A stretch of DNA of 8,790 nt from an uncultured Treponema sp. (lineage in GTDB: Bacteria > Spirochaetota > Spirochaetia > Treponematales > Treponemataceae): NCBI GenBank assembly GCA_946538875.1, contig CAMNHD010000047.1, forward strand, positions 1 through 8,790. Direction: 5' to 3'. The notes under the pieces are model-generated. The model searched no databases. It was given only the letters and a program-made list of their open reading frames with translations, and was not told the DNA's origin. The position numbers and the translations under genes are program-made. Shown here in pieces: positions 4,650-8,790 of the stretch (position 1 is its first letter; every line of letters begins with the position of its first letter).

Positions 4650-6347
4650 ATGAGTGGCATGGACGACATTTCACCAGATATTGAGGCTCTTTTAAAAGAG
4701 ACAGAAGCCAGTTTGCCTGTGACAAAGGAAGACTCCCTTACCAGCATAGATGACATTGCTATACAGGAAGATACAACAGATTTAAGCGCAGTCCGCCGCA
4801 GCCGCGAAGAAGATGAGCAGTCAAAGCCCCAGGATGGCCTGCCGGAAGTTGATTTGAGTCAGACAGGCTTCAAACCAGTGGAAAAATTCTTTGAGGAAGA
4901 ACCAAATCCGGTTTTTGACGACAAGACCTACTATAAAACAACCTTTTCCGGAGAAGACGAAAGCGCAACCCGCCTTCATAACCTTCTGTCAAAGTATCTC
5001 AAGAGTCAGGACAAAAAGGAACGTACAGACTACCGCAGTTATATAGAAGGCGCCTATTGGAACTTCGCGCGTTCCCTTTCCACTAAGATGGCATATTCCA
5101 AGACCCCGCTCTGCAAACGCTTTGCCCTGCGTTATGGAGTTGTTCTCCCGTCACTGTTCACCCCCGAGCAAAAGGATTTCTTTTCCCGCGCAGTCCTGAA
5201 CAATACCACAGGAGAACCAATCCTGTATGTTGACGAATGGCTCAAGGAAGTGGCAGCAGGCCGCCTGACCCTTTCCGTAACCGATGAAGTGCCCGCCAAG
5301 AAAAAAGGCCCCGGAGCAGACCAGCAGCAGATAATTCAGCTCAAGAACAAAAACAACGGTAAACTCCAGAGTGCCGAAAACCTTGCATCCATGCGCGAAA
5401 ACGAACGCAACCGCCAGGAAGAGCAGGTCAGGGACAAGATAAACGAATTGTTCACCCACACAGAAGCTATCGGTCTGGGACACACTCAGCCCTACAGCGA
5501 CCTTCAGCGCAAACAGTTCACCGAAATAAATTCCATCTTCAAGACCCTGCTCAAACTGGACAAGGAATATGCCGCTTACCTCAAGGAACTTCAGGAAGCA
5601 AAGGCAATAGGCGACAGTCTTGACGCAAAGTCCTCGGAATTCCAGGAAGATACGGCCTTTACCGAAAAGGACGTGCTTTCTGAAATGACCACAGTCCGCC
5701 AGATGGCAAAGATGACCTGTGGCCGTCAGGGAAACAAGTTCCCGATCTTCACCAAGGAATTCTTCCACTGTTCAAAAGATACAACAGGTTTCCGCGAAAA
5801 CGTGCTCCGCGAACTGGCATGGATAGAGTCAATCGACCCCAACTGCTTTGTCCGCATCCACCGCAATATCCCGAACAGAATAGTTCCTTACGTCCTGCTG
5901 ATACCCTCTTATGGTGACATCGGCTTCTGCTGGGAACCGTTCGACCGCTTCAACCGCATCACTTCACGCGGACGAATCGTAATTCCAATGTACACACGCA
6001 ACATCAAGGTGGCATGCCTTATGGCAGTTGCAGACCTTAGGTGGCAGGTTGCAAAGGAAAAGGCATCGTTCGACTGGATGTCGGAAGGCCTTACCGGTCA
6101 GTACTATCAGTACATCGACTCCAAGAAACTCAAGGGAGACATAAAATCATTCTTTATAGAAGACTATATTTTGTGGATTACAAAGGAGTCAGGCGGAACT
6201 CAGAAGCTGGAAAAAGAAGTCCGTGCAATCTTCTGGCGTTACCTCCCGTTCCCCCAGGAAACAAAGGACGACCTCAAGAAGCGCAGCCTCACTTATGCCG
6301 AGCTTTATCAGCGTGATGTCAACCGCAGCATGAGCGACGGCTATTGA
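4650..6347 (+). CDS. Large soluble protein of unknown function, probably spirochaete-specific
   Basis: The protein has 565 residues and no signal peptide or membrane segment, so it is likely cytoplasmic. The first 95 residues are acidic and probably disordered. A helical domain follows (about 100-210), then a Lys/Gly/Gln linker (215-238). Residues 239-325 form a charged helical stretch with likely coiled coil. The C-terminal domain (about 340-565) is the most globular part, with R-I-H-R-N-I-P-N-R (402-410), a W-E-P-F-D-R-F (428-434) segment and W-M-S-E-G-L-T-G (476-483). It has no HExxH, Walker or other catalytic motif that I can name. Codons end in C or G more often than in the JetD-like gene, as in highly expressed genes. 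The gene is single, with its own strong promoter and terminator. I read it as a conserved treponemal protein, but cannot state its role. Confidence 0.85.
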   Translation: MSGMDDISPDIEALLKETEASLPVTKEDSLTSIDDIAIQEDTTDLSAVRRSREEDEQSKPQDGLPEVDLSQTGFKPVEKFFEEEPNPVFDDKTYYKTTFSGEDESATRLHNLLSKYLKSQDKKERTDYRSYIEGAYWNFARSLSTKMAYSKTPLCKRFALRYGVVLPSLFTPEQKDFFSRAVLNNTTGEPILYVDEWLKEVAAGRLTLSVTDEVPAKKKGPGADQQQIIQLKNKNNGKLQSAENLASMRENERNRQEEQVRDKINELFTHTEAIGLGHTQPYSDLQRKQFTEINSIFKTLLKLDKEYAAYLKELQEAKAIGDSLDAKSSEFQEDTAFTEKDVLSEMTTVRQMAKMTCGRQGNKFPIFTKEFFHCSKDTTGFRENVLRELAWIESIDPNCFVRIHRNIPNRIVPYVLLIPSYGDIGFCWEPFDRFNRITSRGRIVIPMYTRNIKVACLMAVADLRWQVAKEKASFDWMSEGLTGQYYQYIDSKKLKGDIKSFFIEDYILWITKESGGTQKLEKEVRAIFWRYLPFPQETKDDLKKRSLTYAELYQRDVNRSMSDGY

Positions 6348-6380
6348 TAAAACAGCTTTTCTTACTTTAAAAATAATAAT

Positions 6381-6424
6381 GGGCGGCCGGAACTTTTTAC
6401 AGTTACGTCCGCCCTTAGTTTTTA
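6381..6424 (+). terminator. Intrinsic terminator, possibly bidirectional
   Basis: GGGCGGCCG (6381-6389) pairs with CGTCCGCCC (6406-6414) with one mismatch. An inner AACT/AGTT stem (6391-6394 with 6401-6404) closes a 6-nt loop. TTAGTTTTTA follows on the plus strand, 34 nt past the stop of the 565-residue protein gene. On the minus strand the same hairpin is followed by ATTATTATTTTT, so it may also end the lspA transcript that approaches from the right. Confidence 0.8.
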
Positions 6425-6530
6425 TGAGGCGTAAACCCGGGCCTTCCAGGCTCCCCTACGGTCGGTGCAGGCAAGCTGCACAGCCTGCGGCTCCTTACAC
6501 GCCCATGCGCACTGCATTCAGCATGCTCAT
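6425..6530. other. G+C-rich 3' intergenic stretch between convergent genes
   Basis: No coding potential is seen. Two hairpins that exclude each other can form: GTGCAG with CTGCAC, and GCAGGC with GCCTGC further on. The composition resembles the stretches at 1741-1858 and 4421-4558. It lies inside the expected 3' untranslated part of the lspA transcript, before the terminator near 6381-6424. Confidence 0.35.
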
Positions 6531-6533
6531 GTA

Positions 6534-7055
6534 CTAGTCCTTGTTTCCGGCAGTACCATCATCCTTTAGCTGGGACTCCTCAGCGGCACGTCTTTCCAAG
6601 TCATCACGGCCAAAACTCTTTACTTCAAAAGAAGAAAGGTAAGGATTTGAATTTTCCACTTCACGTTCCCACTCGTCCATGTCGTCTTTTGGCAGGGCAG
6701 ATTTTGGCAGGTTTGTAGTTGTGGCCTTCTTTACATTCTTGGCCTTGTAGTAAGGATTCCTCTTGCCGTTCGGCAGGTATTTTCCCAAAAGATGTTCGTC
6801 AAGCTTGTCGGCCAGGTCAAAGCGCATGATGACCCATGGAAGCGTCTTGGTGTAGATAAGAAGTCCCAGTATAATTCCGGCCAGGAAACTGAACATGGTG
6901 AGCCCTAAAAACAGGTTGGGGTTTTCGTAGTGGAATACCCTGAACTGCATGAATGAAAAGAAAAAGAAAAGTCCGGCGACAATCGCTGCGGTCACAATAA
7001 AGTTGAAGATTGTGGCGCCGAGCATAAACAATGCGGAAAAAGCTTTTTTATTCAT
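6534..7055 (-). CDS. Two-helix membrane protein coupled to lspA
   Basis: A 173-residue protein that I do not recognise. Two long hydrophobic segments (about 8-36 and 48-72) form a hairpin in the inner membrane. A hydrophilic, highly charged C-terminal half (77-173) is probably cytoplasmic, by the positive-inside rule, because the start (MNKK) and the region after helix 2 are basic. It starts inside lspA: the ATG at 7055 overlaps the lspA stop by 8 nt, and AAGGA lies 8 nt upstream. Tight coupling to the lipoprotein signal peptidase suggests a role in envelope biogenesis, but this is only inferred from position. No enzymatic motif is visible. The gene ends near a convergent intergenic region with a possible bidirectional terminator. 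Confidence 0.85.
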   Translation of the reverse strand: MNKKAFSALFMLGATIFNFIVTAAIVAGLFFFFSFMQFRVFHYENPNLFLGLTMFSFLAGIILGLLIYTKTLPWVIMRFDLADKLDEHLLGKYLPNGKRNPYYKAKNVKKATTTNLPKSALPKDDMDEWEREVENSNPYLSSFEVKSFGRDDLERRAAEESQLKDDGTAGNKD

Positions 7056-7629
7056 CAGCGGAATCCTTCTGCTCAGCCTTTGCCTTTTTGTTGTCCTTTA
7101 CCAGCTGGATTATGAATGTGATGATAAAGATTATGCCGCAGACAACAACAGCGGAGTCAGCCACATTGAATGTAGGCCAGCGTTCCAGTCCGAACAGACC
7201 GCCGAACCAGCAGTCGATAAAGTCAACGACACCGTCCTTGCGGAAAAAACGGTCAATCAGATTTCCAAGACCGCCGCCCAGAATGCCGCAGATTGCCCAG
7301 CGCTGAAGTTTTGTAAAGTCATTGTTCCTGAAATAAATCACAAATACAAGGATTATGATTACAAGAGGGGCAAATGCAAAGAGAATTGCACGTGTGTTGG
7401 CAGATAAACTGGCACCCATACTGAATGCCACGGCAGGATTCCTCACGTGTATAAAGCGCAGAAAATCACCGAAAACTTTGATGATTCCTTCACCGGTCAT
7501 ATTTGTGGCGACAGAAAAGCGGGGGATGAATTTTACCACAAGAGCCTTTGTAATCTGGTCAAGCAGTATAACCAGGACAGTAAGAGAAACCGGCAGAAGT
7601 TTTGACAATAACTTGTTATCTTTATTCAT
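7048..7629 (-). CDS. lspA: Lipoprotein signal peptidase (signal peptidase II)
   Basis: LspA cleaves the signal peptide of prolipoproteins in the inner membrane after Lgt has added diacylglycerol, just before the lipidated Cys. The 193-residue protein has four hydrophobic segments. All family motifs are present: L-L-D-Q-I-T-K (22-28), R-N-P-A-V-A-F-S (63-70), G-G-G-L-G-N-L-I-D-R (118-127), G-V-V-D-F-I-D (133-139) and F-N-V-A-D-S (154-159). Asp136 and Asp158 are the expected catalytic aspartates. The second motif has Pro-Ala-Val where many LspA proteins have Gly-Ala. The C-terminal tail is Lys/Asp-rich. AAGGA lies 7 nt before the ATG at 7629. Spirochaetes carry many lipoproteins, so this is a core enzyme. 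The gene follows the Nif3-family gene by 67 nt and overlaps the next gene by 8 nt. Confidence 0.96.
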   Translation of the reverse strand: MNKDNKLLSKLLPVSLTVLVILLDQITKALVVKFIPRFSVATNMTGEGIIKVFGDFLRFIHVRNPAVAFSMGASLSANTRAILFAFAPLVIIILVFVIYFRNNDFTKLQRWAICGILGGGLGNLIDRFFRKDGVVDFIDCWFGGLFGLERWPTFNVADSAVVVCGIIFIITFIIQLVKDNKKAKAEQKDSADE

Positions 7630-7656
7630 CGATAATTCCTTGTAAAGTTATTTTGT

Positions 7657-7679
7657 GTTTTCCTTTATATCAGGAAAAC
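7657..7679 (-). promoter_or_regulatory. Hairpin in the lspA leader
   Basis: GTTTTCC and GGAAAAC are exact 7-bp inverted repeats around a 9-nt loop. No T-run follows on either strand, so it is not a terminator. If transcription starts at the nearby TATAAT, the hairpin is the very 5' end of the lspA mRNA, a position known to slow mRNA decay. On a longer transcript it could be a processing site. Confidence 0.4.
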
Positions 7680-7685
7680 TGGGTT

Positions 7686-7691
7686 ATTATA
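7686..7691 (-). promoter_or_regulatory. Possible -10 box of an lspA promoter
   Basis: A perfect TATAAT lies on the minus strand just past the Nif3-family stop codon, with expected +1 near 7679. No good -35 box is found 16-18 nt upstream, so an internal lspA promoter is only possible. The palindrome TAGTATACTA (7690-7699) overlaps it and the stop codon. Confidence 0.35.
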
Positions 7692-7696
7692 GTATA

Positions 7697-8464
7697 CTAA
7701 AGTCCAGTGGGAAAGTCTATAAAAATGGTTTGCAAGTTCTTTTCCTGCTCCAATTTTTTTGCAACCAGGCGTACACCCACAGTTTCTGTCTGGTAATGGC
7801 CTCCTGCAATCACAGTCATGCCAAGTTCCTTTATCAGGTGGAAGTCCTGGTGCATTACTTCGCCGGTGATATAGGCATCAACACCAGCCTGGGCTGCCTG
7901 GGACACATCTTCGCCTGCTCCGCCGGAGATTATAGCCACAGACCTTATTTCTTTTTTCCCAAAGGGGTAAATCCGTAAAGGCTTTTCTCCATCGGGGAAC
8001 ATCATTTCTCCAAGCTCCCCGGGAGTCACTTGACGTGGAAGCTCGCCCCTGACACCTATGGTCATTCCGTGCCATTCTCCGAATGGCTCAAGCTTTGTAA
8101 GATTCAGACGGCGGGCAATACCGTAATTGTTCCCGACTTCCGGGTTTGCATCAAGCGGTATGTGTGCCGCGTACAGGGCAAGGTTCCCCCTTAGGAAGGT
8201 GGAAATGCGCTGATAATGGTTTTGTGTGATAGGGGTGCAGTCTCCCCAGAACAGGCCGTGATGCACAAAAAGAAGCTGTGCTCCCTGCTCAATGGCGGCC
8301 TGGGCTGTTGCCACGCAGGCATCGGTTGCGAAGGCCACTTTTGTAATCTGAGTCTTGTCCGGAAAGTCGTTTTGAATCTGCACACCGTTGAGCGAAGGGT
8401 CGCGTCCGTAGTTGCCCAGGTGCAGGAACGAGTCAAAGTATCTGCTGAGTTCGTTGAGTGTCAT
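7697..8464 (-). CDS. Nif3/YbgI-family dinuclear metal-binding protein
   Basis: A 255-residue protein of the Nif3 family (often annotated as GTP cyclohydrolase 1 type 2 homolog), a widespread group with a two-metal centre whose cellular role is unsettled. All expected ligands are visible: His68-His69 in F-V-H-H-G (66-70), Asp105 in H-I-P-L-D (101-105), and His223 and Glu227 in G-G-H-Y-Q-T-E (221-227). The opening L-N-G-V-Q-I (25-30) is also typical. The length fits the short YbgI form, without the inserted PII-like domain of longer members. It is cytoplasmic and has no signal peptide. The ATG at 8464 overlaps the upstream stop (ATGA), and GGAGG lies 7 nt before it, so it is in an operon with the preceding gene. 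lspA follows after 67 nt. Confidence 0.93.
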   Translation of the reverse strand: MTLNELSRYFDSFLHLGNYGRDPSLNGVQIQNDFPDKTQITKVAFATDACVATAQAAIEQGAQLLFVHHGLFWGDCTPITQNHYQRISTFLRGNLALYAAHIPLDANPEVGNNYGIARRLNLTKLEPFGEWHGMTIGVRGELPRQVTPGELGEMMFPDGEKPLRIYPFGKKEIRSVAIISGGAGEDVSQAAQAGVDAYITGEVMHQDFHLIKELGMTVIAGGHYQTETVGVRLVAKKLEQEKNLQTIFIDFPTGL

Positions 8465-8790
8465 TGTATTGCCTCCTCTGCTGACTTGTTTCTAAGCTTC
8501 AGTGAGTTTTCCAGGACAGTAGCAATATGGCTTGACAGGTACATGCTGTCGTCACGTTTTATCTTGAGCAGAAAGGCAAATGCCGGGTCGCTGTAGTCTA
8601 TTGGACCGTAGCCCTGAGTGTTGTAAGACTCGATTTTGGAGATGTCGTATACTGCTGATGGACCTATCATGCTTGCCGGAACATTGCCGTCTCCCACAAC
8701 CACTATGTCGGAAAATCCCTGTTGGCGGAGAAGGGCAAAAATTGCCTGTACTGCATTTATGGTGTTCGAGTTGCGGACACCTATCAGTTT
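8461..8790 (-). CDS. C-terminal part of a protein, possibly with a LytR_C-like domain (cut by right edge)
   Basis: The last 109 residues of a longer protein; the frame is open to the right edge, and a GTG at 8703 is internal, not a start. The segment begins with K-L-I-G-V-R-N-S-N-T, an Ala/Leu-rich helix with L-L-R-Q-Q-G-F, and then I-V-V-V-G-D-G. This order (V-x-N-S..., helix, L-R-x-x-G-F, V-x-V-G) resembles the LytR_C domain found after LCP (LytR-CpsA-Psr) domains, which attach polymers to the cell wall. The match is by eye and short, so an envelope role is tentative. The rest is a polar, helical tail ending in K-S-A-E-E-A-I-Q. The stop overlaps the Nif3-family start by 4 nt, so they share an operon. 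Confidence 0.75.
   Translation of the reverse strand, partial: KLIGVRNSNTINAVQAIFALLRQQGFSDIVVVGDGNVPASMIGPSAVYDISKIESYNTQGYGPIDYSDPAFAFLLKIKRDDSMYLSSHIATVLENSLKLRNKSAEEAIQ

Noticed and set aside
5151..5768. A 205-residue open frame on the minus strand
   Set aside because: It lies wholly inside the 565-residue protein gene, is rich in Phe, Leu, Cys and Val as antisense frames often are, and has no ribosome site.
6949..7407. Plus-strand frames of 152 and 91 residues opposite lspA
   Set aside because: They are antisense to well-identified lspA and its partner, and have no start signals.

Overview
The window looks like chromosome of a spirochaete, most likely a host-associated, sugar-using Treponema. 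I infer this from the general look of several lineage-restricted proteins and from lspA together with an intracellular GH35 beta-galactosidase. No 16S or other phylogenetic marker is present, so the genus is a judgement and not a proof. There are no tRNAs, rRNAs, CRISPR arrays, transposases or phage genes.

Left part (1-4338, all minus strand). Reading in the direction of transcription, two tiny overlapping three-helix membrane proteins (4338-3665) follow a strong promoter. Next comes a GH35 beta-galactosidase (3604-1859) with its own promoter, whose -35 box overlaps the stop codon of the preceding gene. Then comes a 406-residue DUF3322/DUF2220 protein of the JetD family (1697-477), the nuclease of the Wadjet/JetABCD plasmid-defence system. 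It has no JetA, JetB or JetC beside it, and one acidic residue of its Toprim-type DxD motif is replaced. It overlaps by 8 nt a secreted protein of unknown function (484 to beyond the left edge).

Middle (4339-6420). A 311-bp divergent intergenic region carries two opposed promoters, a 14-bp palindrome and a G+C-rich structured stretch. On the plus strand a single gene (4650-6347) encodes a 565-residue soluble protein that I do not recognise. It ends at a clear intrinsic terminator that may work in both directions.

Right part (6534-8790, minus strand). A compact cluster reads: C-terminal part of an envelope-type protein (right edge), Nif3/YbgI-family metal protein (8464-7697, ATGA overlap), lspA (7629-7048) and a two-helix membrane protein (7055-6534, 8-nt overlap with lspA). 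lspA supplies lipoprotein signal peptidase, and its coupled partner is probably also an envelope protein.

The most interesting item is the solitary JetD-like protein with an altered catalytic motif, an apparently leaderless transcript and tight coupling to a secreted protein. The other candidates are the membrane-protein pair with a palindromic upstream site and the structured intergenic segment at 4428-4515.
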